Of a stretch of 64,000 nt of DNA, positions 15,520-26,177 are shown piece after piece; within the stretch, counting starts at the first letter, position 1; each line of letters opens with the position of its first letter. Source of the DNA: Bryobacteraceae bacterium (GTDB lineage: Bacteria; Acidobacteriota; Terriglobia; Bryobacterales; Bryobacteraceae); contig JAWKHH010000001.1 in the NCBI GenBank assembly GCA_041394945.1, positions 62,001 through 126,000 on the forward strand, in the 5' to 3' direction. The notes below the pieces were generated by a model that made no database searches, was not told where the DNA came from, and saw only the letters and a list, made by a program, of their open reading frames with translations. The translations under genes were made by a program, and so were the position numbers.

Positions 15520-18144
15520 TCAGAATCGGAGCCGCTTTCTGAATTCCACACCGGCGAAGCTCAACACGCTCAGGGCGAGGCACAAAGCGGCCTCGCGCGC
15601 GGTGAGCGGCGCCGCGCCAAAGATCGTCGCGAGAGGCGGCACGTAGACTACCGCGAACTGAAGCACCACCGAGACAGCCACCGCGGCGGCAAGCCAGGGG
15701 TTGGTGAACAGGCCGAGTTTCGCCACCGAGTCGCGCTCAGACCGGAGTGCGAAGGCGAGGGACTGCTGGCACAGGGTCAGCGAAGTGAACAACAGCGTCT
15801 GCCAGCTTTCCCAACCCCAACGCCACCATAGCCACGCCGGGACAATGGTGGTGAGGCCGAGCAGCGCCCCGTTGGTGAGAGCCCGCCAGCCGAGGCGGTC
15901 CCCGAGGATCGATTCGCCCGGCGGGCGGGGCGGATGGCGCATCACACCGGGTTCGGCGGGATCGACGCCGAGGGCAAGCGCGGGAGGACCGTCGGTGATG
16001 AAGTTCATCCAGAGGATCTGGAGCGGAAGCAACGGGAGGGGCATTCCGAACACTGGACCGGCGAGCATCACCCAAAGCTCGCCCGTGTTACATGTCAGCA
16101 GGAACTCGACAAACTTGCGGAGATTCGCGTAGATCACACGGCCTTCCTTCACGGCCGCGACGATGGTGGCGAAGTTGTTGTCGAGCAGGACCATGTCGGC
16201 GGCTTCGCGAGCCACGTCGGTTCCGCCTTGCCCCATCGCTACGCCGATCGAGGATCGCTTGAGCGCGGGCGCGTCGTTGACGCCATCGCCGGTCATGGCG
16301 ACGACGCGGCCGCTGCGCCGCAGCGCCTCGACGATCCGGAGTTTGTGCTCGGGACTGACACGGGCGTAGACCGAGGCCACTTCGGCGACGGCGGGCAACC
16401 GGTCCGGCGGGAGGGCTTCGAGGTCGCGTCCGGTGATCACTTCCCTGGACGCGATGCCGACCTCGGCTGCGATCGCTGCGGCGGTGATGGGATGGTCGCC
16501 GGTGATCATCACCGGACGGATGCCGGCCAGACGGCACTCGGCGATGGCGGCGGCGGCTTCCTGGCGCGGCGGATCGATGAGACCAGCCATGCCGAGCCAG
16601 GTGAGGTTGCCCCCAAAGTCTTCCCGCGAGGCTCCGGTCTCCGGAATGAGCCGCGCGGCCACGCCAATCACGCGCATTCCGCGACGGGCGAGTTCGTCAT
16701 GCTCGCGGCGGATCTGCTCGATGCCGGCCGCGGTGGCGCGATCGGCGCGGCCGTGCGTCCACACGTGGCTGGTTTCGGCGAGCAGGACATCCACGGCTCC
16801 CTTGACGAACGCGATCGGGAGTTCCGCGCCGCCCGGAAGCTCGGCGGCGGCGTGGGGCCAGCCGAGCCGCTTGTGAATGGTGGTCATGCGGCGGGACTCG
16901 GAGCTGAATGGCACTTCGTCGATACGCGGGAGAAGACGGAGGGCGCGATCAAAATCCTGGATGGCGGCGGCGGCGGCAACTTTGAAGGCCGTCTCGGTGG
17001 GGTCTCCGGTCCACTCGCCTCCGGCGGTTTGTTCGGCGTCGTTGCAGGCGGCAGCGGCGAGGAGGAGGAGGCTCGAGGCGGGGTCGGGACCGGCGGGGAG
17101 ATCGAAGCGCCGATCCGGTGTGACGACGGCGACGACGCGCATGCGGTTCTGGGTGAGAGTGCCGGTCTTGTCGGAACAGATCACGGAGACCGAGCCCAGT
17201 GTCTCGACGGCCGCCAGGCGCCGCACGAGCGCGTGACGAGCCAGCATGCGTTGCGCACCTAGCGCCAGCGCGACGGTGACTGCGGCTGGCAGCCCCTCCG
17301 GCACGGCGGCCACCGCAACGCTGATGGCCGTCAGGAACAGCAGGCGAACGGGCTCGCCGCGCCACCAGCCTATCGCGAACAGGATGGCGACGAGCGCCAG
17401 CGCGACGATCGCGAGATGACGGCCCAACTGGTCGAGACGCTGTTCGAGCGGAGTCGACTCGCTCTCGGTTTGCTCGAGCAACCCGGCGACGCGGCCCAGT
17501 TCGGTATCGGAGCCCGTGGCGGTGATGGCGGCGGTTCCGCGCCCGTAGGCGACTACGGTTCCAATGTGGACCATGTTGACTCGGTCCGGAAGAGTGGCGC
17601 CGGCGTCAAGGACAGAGCGGGCGTCCTTTGCGACGGGCTCGGATTCGCCTGTGAGCGCGGATTCCTGTACGCGCAGATTGGCGGTTTCGATGAGGCGGCC
17701 GTCGGCGGGGACGAGTTGACCGGCCTCGAGCTGGACGATGTCGCCGGGGACGACTTCGGAGGCGGGGACGGAGCGGACACGGCCATCGCGGCGCACCTGC
17801 GCCGAGGGTCCGGACAACCGCCGCAGTTCCTCGAGCGCGCGTTCGGCGCGGAACTCCTGGAGAAAACCAAGCGCTCCGTTGAGTATCACGAGCGCAGCAA
17901 TGGCGAAGCATTCGACATATTCGCCCAGGAAGCCGGAGACGGCAGCGGCGGCAATCAGAATAAGAACGACGGTGGAGGAGAACTGCCCGGCGAGGAGCGC
18001 CCAGGGACTGCGTGCCCCAGCGGAGCGGATTTCATTGGGGCCATGTGCGGCGAGGCGTGCAACCGCTTCGGAGGAAGAAAGACCGGTAGCGGGATCGACG
18101 CCGATCCGGCTGAGCGCTTCCTCAACGGGGATGGAATGATGCAC
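15520..18144 (-). CDS. P-type cation ATPase, Ca2+-like (P2A)
   Basis: An approximately 874-residue inner-membrane pump. It has the actuator motif LTGESEPV, the phosphorylation site ICSDKTGTLTQ, the hinge MTGDGVNDAPAL, an M4 AVPEGLPAAVTV and an M6 WMNFITDGPPALALG, a combination characteristic of P2A calcium or manganese pumps. The N-terminus includes GLSSSEAVARLAAHGPNEI. A GTG at 18144 is taken as the start because it is 38 bp after the baeRF3 stop; the open frame extends upstream into that gene and other starts are possible. As the third gene of groEL-baeRF3-ATPase it would export or store divalent ions during stress. Confidence 0.92.
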   Translation of the reverse strand: MHHSIPVEEALSRIGVDPATGLSSSEAVARLAAHGPNEIRSAGARSPWALLAGQFSSTVVLILIAAAAVSGFLGEYVECFAIAALVILNGALGFLQEFRAERALEELRRLSGPSAQVRRDGRVRSVPASEVVPGDIVQLEAGQLVPADGRLIETANLRVQESALTGESEPVAKDARSVLDAGATLPDRVNMVHIGTVVAYGRGTAAITATGSDTELGRVAGLLEQTESESTPLEQRLDQLGRHLAIVALALVAILFAIGWWRGEPVRLLFLTAISVAVAAVPEGLPAAVTVALALGAQRMLARHALVRRLAAVETLGSVSVICSDKTGTLTQNRMRVVAVVTPDRRFDLPAGPDPASSLLLLAAAACNDAEQTAGGEWTGDPTETAFKVAAAAAIQDFDRALRLLPRIDEVPFSSESRRMTTIHKRLGWPHAAAELPGGAELPIAFVKGAVDVLLAETSHVWTHGRADRATAAGIEQIRREHDELARRGMRVIGVAARLIPETGASREDFGGNLTWLGMAGLIDPPRQEAAAAIAECRLAGIRPVMITGDHPITAAAIAAEVGIASREVITGRDLEALPPDRLPAVAEVASVYARVSPEHKLRIVEALRRSGRVVAMTGDGVNDAPALKRSSIGVAMGQGGTDVAREAADMVLLDNNFATIVAAVKEGRVIYANLRKFVEFLLTCNTGELWVMLAGPVFGMPLPLLPLQILWMNFITDGPPALALGVDPAEPGVMRHPPRPPGESILGDRLGWRALTNGALLGLTTIVPAWLWWRWGWESWQTLLFTSLTLCQQSLAFALRSERDSVAKLGLFTNPWLAAAVAVSVVLQFAVVYVPPLATIFGAAPLTAREAALCLALSVLSFAGVEFRKRLRF

Positions 18145-18182
18145 GGGCGCTACCGGGCGGCCGGAGCCGCCTACGGTGAGAA

Positions 18183-19309
18183 TCAGTATCGCGCGATCGC
18201 CGCCGCGACGCAGTCCTCGGGCACGGCCGGCCAAACGTGGCCCGAGTGACGCAGCATGTCGACGGCAACCGCGTTGACGAGATCGCTCGAGCGGGAGATG
18301 ATTTCGCCGGCGAGCGGTATGCGCGAGCTGATCCGGAAGTAGTCGCCGTCAACCCGGCTGCCGGGAGCGAAGAAGAAATGCTCGAGCCGGCCTTCGGCGG
18401 CGGCGGCGACGATGGCGTTCATTTCGCGGAGCACACGCGGCGACCCGGCCAGACGGCGGTGAAGAGACCGCGCGTAGGTTTCCTCCGGCGAGCGCCAGGC
18501 GGCGACGCGGGGACGGGCCAGGGCGGCCAAGTCGCGATCGGACAATCCGGCGTCGGGACTGGCTTCGACTTCGCCGGCCCATAGATTATCCGGAGGGTTG
18601 GCTCCGCGCCAGGTGGTTACTTCGTCGGCCGTGCCGGCGATGACGAGGGGAACGGCGCGCTGACGCGCGATGGGGGCGAGGGCGCGGCCAAGTGCGACGC
18701 AATAGTCGTGAAAATGGCGGTCTACCTTGTCGCGCTCCGGGGAGAGACCGAACGTGTTGCCGCCAGGGGAGCGGCCGATGAGCTTGTAGTCGGAGAGGTT
18801 TAGCGCGTTGAATTCCTCGAAGCTCGCGGGGACGCCGGGGAGGTCCACGGATTCGCAATCATGCGGGCCGCAAGCGAGCAGGCGGACGCGCTTGCGCGAG
18901 AGCAGCAGGAGCAGGAACGCGCGGGCGGCCGGCGCGGCCTCAATGAGGGGGACGAGGCGGAAACGCGAGTCGACAGTGGCCGAATCCGGCTCATCCCAGG
19001 GCAGCCGGAACCAGTGCATCGAGCGGGCGTTGCGAAAGATGGCGAAGCTCTCGTGATGACCGGCGGAGAGTTCGGGGTCGCCGAGGAGTTGTTCGAGGGG
19101 ACCGAGGAGCGCGGCCGTGTCGGCCTCGCCCATTCCCTTGCTCGCCAAAGCGGCGCGGGCATCCTGGATGAGACTACGCAGCCGGACGGCGGCGGGCCGC
19201 GTTCCAGACCCGGCCTTGTGCGGCCCGAGGAACACGGACACTGAGATACCGTTTTCTTGCGCGAGCAAAGTCCAGTCGGCAAGGGTGGGGCAAGTCTTTT
19301 CTGTAGTAA

Positions 19310-19313
<4 letters not shown>
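18183..19313 (-). CDS. bacterial archaeo-eukaryotic release factor family 3 (baeRF3) protein
   Basis: A 376-residue protein. The motifs ISVSVFLGPHKAG, RLRSLIQDARAAL, FAIFRNARSMHWFRLP, FRLVPLIEAAPAARAFLLLLLSRKRVRLL and PLVIAGTADEVTTWR follow the order seen in baeRF3, a bacterial family related to eRF1/Dom34-type release factors. Functions of baeRFs are unproven; ribosome rescue, hibernation or translation stress control have been suggested from their fold. Its start overlaps the GroEL stop by 4 bp (19310-19313), so it is translationally coupled to a chaperonin, and a cation ATPase follows. ATG at 19313 is chosen because of that overlap; an upstream extension encodes low-complexity arginine-rich sequence. 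Confidence 0.68.
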
Positions 19314-20932
<1,619 letters not shown>

Positions 20933-20989
20933 GGCACTCTTCTTGCTACACGTAGACTTCCAAAACGGCATATGGGTCTTTTGGCGCAA

Positions 20990-21005
20990 TGGTAAGGGGA
21001 TTGCA
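20990..21005 (+). promoter_or_regulatory. sigma54 (RpoN) -24/-12 promoter for hsp20
   Basis: TGGTAAGGGGATTGCA matches the sigma54 consensus TGGCACG-N4-TTGCA at 10 of 12 defined positions, with GG (-24) and GC (-12) at the obligatory spacing. The start of transcription would fall near 21016, leaving a 15-nt leader containing CGGAGG (21019-21024) before the ATG at 21031. No enhancer-binding protein gene is in the window, and no upstream activator site was identified. Confidence 0.6.
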
Positions 21006-21030
21006 GCTACTAATACACGGAGGTACCAAA

Positions 21031-21528
21031 ATGGCCGAAGTAAGCGTAACCAAAGCCGCGCCGGAAACACCGGCGTTTGGACGGCCGGGCTGGATGATGC
21101 CGCTCGGCGAAGGATTGTTCGGCATTTCCCCCTTTGCTCTGATGCGGGAATTCGTCGATGAAATGGACAAAAGCCTCGGAGTTCCGGCGGTGGCGGGTGG
21201 AACGTTCTGGCCGGCGATCGAGTGCAAGAAGGCCAACGGTGATTTCGTCGTCAAGGCCGAAGTGCCGGGCCTCAAGAAGGAAGAAGTGAAAGTAGAGCTC
21301 GCCGAAGGGGCACTGATCCTGGAGGGCGAGCGGAAGATGGAGAAGAAAGAAACAAAGGAAGGCTGGTTCCAGACGGAACGGAGGTACGGCAAGTTTTACC
21401 GGTCCATCCCACTGCCGGAAGGCGCGCAGCCCGAGCAGGTGAAAGCCGAACTCACCAACGGCGTGCTTGAAATCCACATCCCGGTGGCCGAAACGAAGCC
21501 GGCCGTGAAGAACGTTCCGATCAAGTAA
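21031..21528 (+). CDS. hsp20: small heat shock protein, Hsp20 / alpha-crystallin family
   Basis: A 165-residue ATP-independent chaperone. The alpha-crystallin domain occupies about residues 60-155, from FWPAIECKKANGDFVVKAE (strands 2-3) through the GKFYRSIPLPEG region to the conserved LTNGVLEIHIPV (A-x-x-x-N-G-V-L). The N-terminal 60 residues are Pro- and Phe-rich, as expected for oligomerisation and client binding. A good ribosome site (CGGAGG) lies 7 nt before the ATG. A sigma54-type promoter directly upstream sets it apart from typical sigma32 or HrcA control. It is divergent from groEL and converges on the EEP nuclease with a 3-bp gap. Confidence 0.95.
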   Translation: MAEVSVTKAAPETPAFGRPGWMMPLGEGLFGISPFALMREFVDEMDKSLGVPAVAGGTFWPAIECKKANGDFVVKAEVPGLKKEEVKVELAEGALILEGERKMEKKETKEGWFQTERRYGKFYRSIPLPEGAQPEQVKAELTNGVLEIHIPVAETKPAVKNVPIK

Positions 21529-21531
21529 CCG

Positions 21532-22248
21532 TCAGGGCCGCGTGAATTGGAAATCGACCACGAGCGGCAAATGATCGGATGCGATCAGGGACCGCCGGTT
21601 GATATGAAAGTAAGCCTGCTCAACGGCCAGGTGGCTGTCATAGTAGGCATGATCGAGGTGGAGTAGCGGAAACCCGGCCGGGTACACGCGACGCCGCTTC
21701 AGGTGGCGAGTCAGGTCGTGGAACTCGGCCGTCAGGTTCCGAGAGACCAAGCCGCGCGTCCATTCGTTGAAATCGCCGGCCACGATGCGAGGGCCGGCGA
21801 TATCGATGGCGCGGAGGACGTCATCCTCAATCAGGCGCGCGGCTTGCTTCCGGCGCTCGAAAAAATTGGTACCGAGGTGCAGATTGAAGACGTGGAGGAG
21901 GGACGCGCCGACGCGGATGTCGGTGCGCAGGGCGCAGCGCTCTTCGTGGCCATGGACGGTGAGATCGTGCTGGCGGGAATCGATGATGCGACGGCGGCTG
22001 AGTGTGACGTTGCCGTAGGGGGCGCCGTCGTGTTTGCGGGCTTCGCCGAGGGCTGGCCAGTAGCCGAGACGCTCCGAGAGGAAGCGTACCTGATCGCCGC
22101 CGGGCCCGTCGCGATTGACCACTTCCTGGAGCGCCACGATATCGGCGTCGAGTTCCTCAATGACGCGGGCGATGCGCTCGATGCTGGTGCGGCGGTCCAG
22201 TCCCTGCGCCTTGTGGATGTTGTATGTGACGAAGCGAAATCGCCGCAT
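21532..22248 (-). CDS. endonuclease/exonuclease/phosphatase (EEP) family protein
   Basis: A 238-residue protein with EEP-fold metal motifs: VTYNIHKAQGLD (Asn ligand), ADIVALQEV (Glu ligand), FNLHLGT, IVAGDFNEW and the terminal SLIASDHLPLVVDF (D-H). It cleaves phosphodiester bonds in DNA, RNA or phospholipid-like substrates; the substrate is not determined. The gene begins 3 bp after the cardiolipin synthase stop. The same cls-EEP order occurs in enterobacteria as ybhO(clsB)-ybhP, which supports a membrane-lipid-related role. ATG at 22248 is preferred to the adjacent GTG at 22251. Confidence 0.88.
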   Translation of the reverse strand: MRRFRFVTYNIHKAQGLDRRTSIERIARVIEELDADIVALQEVVNRDGPGGDQVRFLSERLGYWPALGEARKHDGAPYGNVTLSRRRIIDSRQHDLTVHGHEERCALRTDIRVGASLLHVFNLHLGTNFFERRKQAARLIEDDVLRAIDIAGPRIVAGDFNEWTRGLVSRNLTAEFHDLTRHLKRRRVYPAGFPLLHLDHAYYDSHLAVEQAYFHINRRSLIASDHLPLVVDFQFTRP

Positions 22249-22251
22249 CAC

Positions 22252-23712
22252 CTAGACCTGATCCTCAATGAGCGAAGCGACCTGTTCCTGGATGCGGTTC
22301 CAGGGGCCGCGGCGGCGCCAGGTTTCGAGACGGATGCGCTGGCAGCGTTCGAGATCGGCCAGGAAGGTTTCGCGGAGTTGGGCGACGAGGGCCGGGTTGT
22401 GGAAGCAAACGTTGCTTTCCTCGCTGAGCGCAAACGAGCGATTGTCGAAGTTGGTGGTGCCGACGGTGCCCCAACGGTCGTCGACGACCATGGTTTTCTG
22501 GTGCAGCATGGTGGGGGCGAATTCGTGGATCTCGACGCCAGCTTCGAGAAGCCGTCCGTATAGGCGGTTGCTGTTCTGGCGCGCCCACCAGGTATCGGAC
22601 TTGCCGCCGGCCACCATCAACTTCACCTCGACACCGCGGCGGCAGGCTCGAGCCAGCAGCTCAATCACGCCGGCGTTGGGGATGAAGTAGGGATTGGCGA
22701 TCCACAAGGAACGTTCGGCGCACTGGAGCGCCAGCAGATACATGGTGCCGGCGGCGGCCGCGCCGCTGCTGGGCGAACTGAGGATGGTTTGGACGCGCAC
22801 GTCGCCGGCCGGCTCCGGCAACGGGAAGAAGCGGCGGCCGGTGATCATTTCGCCGGTGGTGATGAGCCAGTTCTGGGCGAACCCGGCCTGGAGGGCAACG
22901 GCGGCAGGGCCTTCGATGGCGATGGCCATGTCGCGCCATTCGGAGGCATCGCGCGCATTGCCGAGCCACTGATCCGCGATGCCGGCGCCGCCGCTGAAGG
23001 CGATGCGGCCGTCGACGACGAGGGTCTTGCGATGCGTGCGGAAGTTGGCGCGGTCCAGCGTATACCAGCGCACAGGACGATACCAGGCCAGTTGCACGCC
23101 GGCCGCTTCGAGCACGCCGAGCGTGCGTCCGGAGAGCGAGGCGGAACCGATGCCGTCGACGAGGAGCTTCACGCTGACTCCGCGGCGCGCCTGCTCGGCG
23201 AAGGCCTCGGAGAAGCGATCCGCCACGCGTCCGTCCCAGAAGATGTACTGCTCGAGAGTGATCGAATGGGCGGCCGATTCGATGGCCTCGAGCATGGCGG
23301 GGTAGAATTCGTCGCCGTTGTTGAACAACCGCACGACGTTGCCTTCGACGACGGATGTGCCGGTAATGCCCTCCATGGTGCGGATGAATTCGGGCGAGCC
23401 GGTGGTGAGCGGCGTATCGATCGGGAACGCGGCGGGGTGATAGGAGGGCGTGGTGTGGTAGAAGATGAGCGCAACGAGGCCGGCGGGAATCGCGAAGGGC
23501 CAGAATCCCCAGGTGAGGCAGGCGGCGGCGACGGCGGCCCAAGCCCACCAGGTGCGGATCCAGAACCGCATGCGGTCCGAGATGGCGCGCACGCCGATAC
23601 GCTGGCGGGGCGGGCGGGCCGGGGCCATCCGGTGGAGTCTCTCGCGAGGCACGCGCGGCTGGAGCCACCGCCTTGATTCGGAAATGTGCCCCGTTCCGGG
23701 CAGGTCGGACAT
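22252..23712 (-). CDS. cardiolipin synthase / phospholipase D family, ClsB-like
   Basis: A 486-residue membrane-associated enzyme joining phosphatidyl groups to make cardiolipin. Two PLD motifs are intact, THRKTLVVDG and LHQKTMVVDD (H-x-K-x4-D), in the usual halves. Near the N-terminus, after a basic stretch, one or two hydrophobic segments occur (WAWAAVAAACLTWGFWPFAIPAGLVALIF). Genomic pairing with an EEP protein 3 bp downstream is as in clsB loci. ATG at 23712 is chosen because a TACAAT box ends 7 nt upstream; the frame stays open beyond but encodes antisense-like sequence. Confidence 0.9.
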   Translation of the reverse strand: MSDLPGTGHISESRRWLQPRVPRERLHRMAPARPPRQRIGVRAISDRMRFWIRTWWAWAAVAAACLTWGFWPFAIPAGLVALIFYHTTPSYHPAAFPIDTPLTTGSPEFIRTMEGITGTSVVEGNVVRLFNNGDEFYPAMLEAIESAAHSITLEQYIFWDGRVADRFSEAFAEQARRGVSVKLLVDGIGSASLSGRTLGVLEAAGVQLAWYRPVRWYTLDRANFRTHRKTLVVDGRIAFSGGAGIADQWLGNARDASEWRDMAIAIEGPAAVALQAGFAQNWLITTGEMITGRRFFPLPEPAGDVRVQTILSSPSSGAAAAGTMYLLALQCAERSLWIANPYFIPNAGVIELLARACRRGVEVKLMVAGGKSDTWWARQNSNRLYGRLLEAGVEIHEFAPTMLHQKTMVVDDRWGTVGTTNFDNRSFALSEESNVCFHNPALVAQLRETFLADLERCQRIRLETWRRRGPWNRIQEQVASLIEDQV

Positions 23713-23719
23713 CGAATCT

Positions 23720-23725
23720 ATTGTA
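23720..23725 (-). promoter_or_regulatory. putative -10 box, leaderless arrangement for the cls gene
   Basis: On the reverse strand TACAAT ends 7 nt before the ATG at 23712, with no ribosome site. The geometry is identical to that of the 444 gene. Confidence 0.4.
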
Positions 23726-23747
23726 GGAATGTCGCGGAACGCACCGG

Positions 23748-24134
23748 TTACGCCGAGAGGGAGATGGAGGCGTTTGGCGCCGGCGGCAGGGCCGTCGATT
23801 GGCATTCGAAGCAGAACGCGGTCCACGGCACGGCGGAGAGGCGGCGGCGCGGAATGCGGCGGCCGCAGCCCTGGCAGACTCCGAACGTGCCGCCGGCGAT
23901 GCGTTGCAGGGCCTCTTCGACATCGCGCAGTTGTCCGGCTTCGAGGGCATCCAGGCGGCTGGCGACGAATTCGTCGTGAGCGGCGGGCGCCCATTCGTCG
24001 GCGGAAACGATTTCCATCTGGTGCTCGCCGGGGACGGGGAGGAGTTCGAGCAAACGGTTCCGCTCGGCGGCGAGCGCGCGGCGGAAATGCTCGAAGGTCC
24101 GATGGGAATGTTCTCGTTTCATGGCATTGCTCAT
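23748..24134 (-). CDS. DksA/TraR-type C4 zinc-finger protein
   Basis: A 128-residue protein with an N-terminal helical region (FEHFRRALAAERNRLLELL and DEFVASRLDALEAGQLRDVEEALQRIAGGTFGVC, the usual coiled hairpin) and a C-terminal zinc finger CQGCG...CFEC. The spacing is that of the DksA/TraR family, whose members bind the RNA polymerase secondary channel or act as small regulators. The Asp pair at the coiled-coil tip typical of E. coli DksA is not evident, so it is better called DksA-like. Start: ATG at 24134 or 24122; neither has a ribosome site. It is upstream of and co-directional with cls (35-bp gap) and divergent from the CDF gene. Confidence 0.88.
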   Translation of the reverse strand: MSNAMKREHSHRTFEHFRRALAAERNRLLELLPVPGEHQMEIVSADEWAPAAHDEFVASRLDALEAGQLRDVEEALQRIAGGTFGVCQGCGRRIPRRRLSAVPWTAFCFECQSTALPPAPNASISLSA

Positions 24135-24191
24135 TGAGCACTTGAGCGGCCATTTCTTCCGCAGACCCAGTTGCGCGAGGATGAAAGGTGG

Positions 24192-25118
24192 ATGAGGGCG
24201 AGTCTGGAACATCGCGAGAGGGCGAGGGCCATGCGCTGGTCCCTCGCGGCCGGCTTCGGGATGCTGGCCGGCAAGCTGCTGGCGTATCATCTCACCAACT
24301 CCGCGGCCATTCTCTCCGATGCGGCCGAGAGCGTGATTCATGTGGCGGCGGTGGGCTTTGCGGCATTTGCCCTGCGTCTGAGCACCCGCCCGGCCGCGGC
24401 CGATTCGCCATACGGTTACGACCGGATGACCTTCTTCTCGGCAGGATTCGAGGGCGGGGCGATCGTAGTGGCCGGCGTATGGATCATCTGGGCGGCGATC
24501 GAGAAGTGGCTGGCCGGGCTGCGGATCGAGCAACTGGGAGTGGGCGTGCTGCTGACGCTGGCAGCTTCGGGGATCAACCTTGCGCTCGGCTGGTACCTGA
24601 TCCGCACGGGGCGGCGGACGAAGTCCCTGATTCTCGAAGCGAACGGAAGGCACGTGCTCACCGACAGTTGGACCAGCTTCGGCGTGGTGGCCGGTTTGCT
24701 GCTGGTGTTGACGACCGGGTGGAAGCCGTTCGACCCGCTGGTGGCGATCGCGGTGGCGCTGAACATCCTGTGGACGGGCGGGGGCCTGATGCGAACGGCG
24801 GTGCGCGGACTGCTCGATTTGCCGGACGCCGCCAAGCGGGTGGAAATCGAGAGGCTGGTGAAGGACGTGAGCGCGGAATGCGGCGTGGAGTTTCACCGGC
24901 TGCGGTTTCGCGACACGGGCTCTCATGTGATTCTGAGCCTGCATTTGCTGTTTCCGTCGGGCCTCACGATCGGCGAGGCGCACCGGCGGGCGACGCGGTT
25001 CGAGCGCGAACTCGAGCGGCGATCGGAGATTTCGCTGGAAGTGGTCTCGCACCTGGAAGCGATTGAAGACCACGAGCAGCTTCATCCGGACGAGGGCGCC
25101 CACTACGGGACCGGATAG
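24192..25118 (+). CDS. cation diffusion facilitator (CDF) metal efflux protein
   Basis: A 308-residue inner-membrane metal/proton antiporter. About six hydrophobic segments are visible; the metal-site segments are LSDAAESVIHV in TM2 and HVLTDSWTSFGVV in TM5, followed by a cytoplasmic C-terminal domain with HRLRFRDTGSHVILSLHLLFP and a late EDH. The exact metal (Zn, Fe or Mn) cannot be read from these residues. A GGTGG-like ribosome site directly precedes the ATG at 24192; a TTG at 24171 is possible. It is divergent from the DksA-like gene. Another pump, the P-ATPase, is 6 kb away. Confidence 0.9.
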   Translation: MRASLEHRERARAMRWSLAAGFGMLAGKLLAYHLTNSAAILSDAAESVIHVAAVGFAAFALRLSTRPAAADSPYGYDRMTFFSAGFEGGAIVVAGVWIIWAAIEKWLAGLRIEQLGVGVLLTLAASGINLALGWYLIRTGRRTKSLILEANGRHVLTDSWTSFGVVAGLLLVLTTGWKPFDPLVAIAVALNILWTGGGLMRTAVRGLLDLPDAAKRVEIERLVKDVSAECGVEFHRLRFRDTGSHVILSLHLLFPSGLTIGEAHRRATRFERELERRSEISLEVVSHLEAIEDHEQLHPDEGAHYGTG

Positions 25119-25166
25119 CGGATTTCAGTTGCCCGGAAAGGCCTGGGATAGTATCCTCACACGAGA

Positions 25167-26177
25167 ATGTGGAAGCGCGTGTTGGTCGTGGTCGGCGGGC
25201 TCGCCGGAGTGTTCCTGTTCGGGAGCCTGGCGGCGCTGTACCTGCGTCCGGTGGCCACCGCGCCTCCGACAGCGGTCACGGTGGACCGGAGCCCTGAGAA
25301 TGTCGAGCGCGGGCGATACCTGTTCCAGCGTCATGTGTGCGTGGACTGCCATTCCGACGTGGACGAGACGCGGTTCGCCTACCCTCCGAAACCGGGCGGT
25401 CTGGGCAAGGGCCGTACGATGCCGGAGGCGATGGGGCTGCCAGGGACAGTCTCGGCCACGAATCTGACGCCCGACGTCGAGACGGGAATCGGAAACTGGA
25501 CCGATGGGCAGGTGATCCGCGGGATCCGGGAGGGCGTGGGGCATGACGACCGGCCGCTGTTTCCGTTGATGCCTTATACGGAGTACGCGTCGATGAGCGA
25601 CGCCGACGCGCAGGCGATCGTCGCCTACCTCCGGTCGCTCGAGCCGGTACGCAATCCTCTGGCTCCGACGAAGATCAACTTCCCGGTAAACCTACTGGTG
25701 AAATCGATTCCGAAGCCGGTTGGCTCGGTGCCGGAACCGAACCGCGGCGATCCGGTGGCGTACGGGCAGTACCTGACCAAGACGATGGGCTGCCAGTTCT
25801 GCCACACACCGGTGAGTCGCGGCGAGATGGACGTCGAGCGTCTGTTTGGCGGCGGGCAGGAGTTCACGCTGGCCCCGGGCGCGCGCTCGGTGAGCGCCAA
25901 CATCTCGCAGGATCCCGATACCGGCATCGGGAAGTGGAGCGAGCAGGAGTTCCTCGAAAAGTTCGCGCAGTATCGCGACTACGCGGTGAACGGGTCCCCG
26001 GTGGTGGAGCCGTCGCGCAACACAGTGATGCCGTGGCTGGCGCTGGCCAACACCGAGGAGGGCGACCTGCGGGCGATATTCGCATATCTGAAGACGACCA
26101 AGCCGGTGAAGCAGGCGGTGGTGACGCATCCGGACGCGCCGGAGGAGAAACAGCTACAGGAGAAGCAACAGAAATGA
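25167..26177 (+). CDS. membrane-anchored diheme cytochrome c
   Basis: A 336-residue exported protein anchored by one N-terminal segment (VLVVVGGLAGVFLFGSLAALYL). Two heme c sites are seen, CVDCH at 58-62 and CQFCH near 210, each at the start of a similar cytochrome c domain; ISQDPDTGIGKWSE and the matching first-half NLTPDVETGIGNWTD show internal duplication. It probably shuttles electrons between a periplasmic dehydrogenase and the respiratory chain. A TAGTAT box lies 12 nt upstream of the ATG. Its stop overlaps the start of an exported triple RidA-domain protein (ATGA), suggesting a joint periplasmic function. Confidence 0.93.
   Translation: MWKRVLVVVGGLAGVFLFGSLAALYLRPVATAPPTAVTVDRSPENVERGRYLFQRHVCVDCHSDVDETRFAYPPKPGGLGKGRTMPEAMGLPGTVSATNLTPDVETGIGNWTDGQVIRGIREGVGHDDRPLFPLMPYTEYASMSDADAQAIVAYLRSLEPVRNPLAPTKINFPVNLLVKSIPKPVGSVPEPNRGDPVAYGQYLTKTMGCQFCHTPVSRGEMDVERLFGGGQEFTLAPGARSVSANISQDPDTGIGKWSEQEFLEKFAQYRDYAVNGSPVVEPSRNTVMPWLALANTEEGDLRAIFAYLKTTKPVKQAVVTHPDAPEEKQLQEKQQK

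Noticed and set aside
20933..21030. CIRCE or HAIR heat-shock operator between groEL and hsp20
   Set aside because: No TTAGCACTC-N9-GAGTGCTAA or CTTGAGT-N7-ACTCAAG pattern; only a partial AAAA-CATATG-TTTT near-palindrome.
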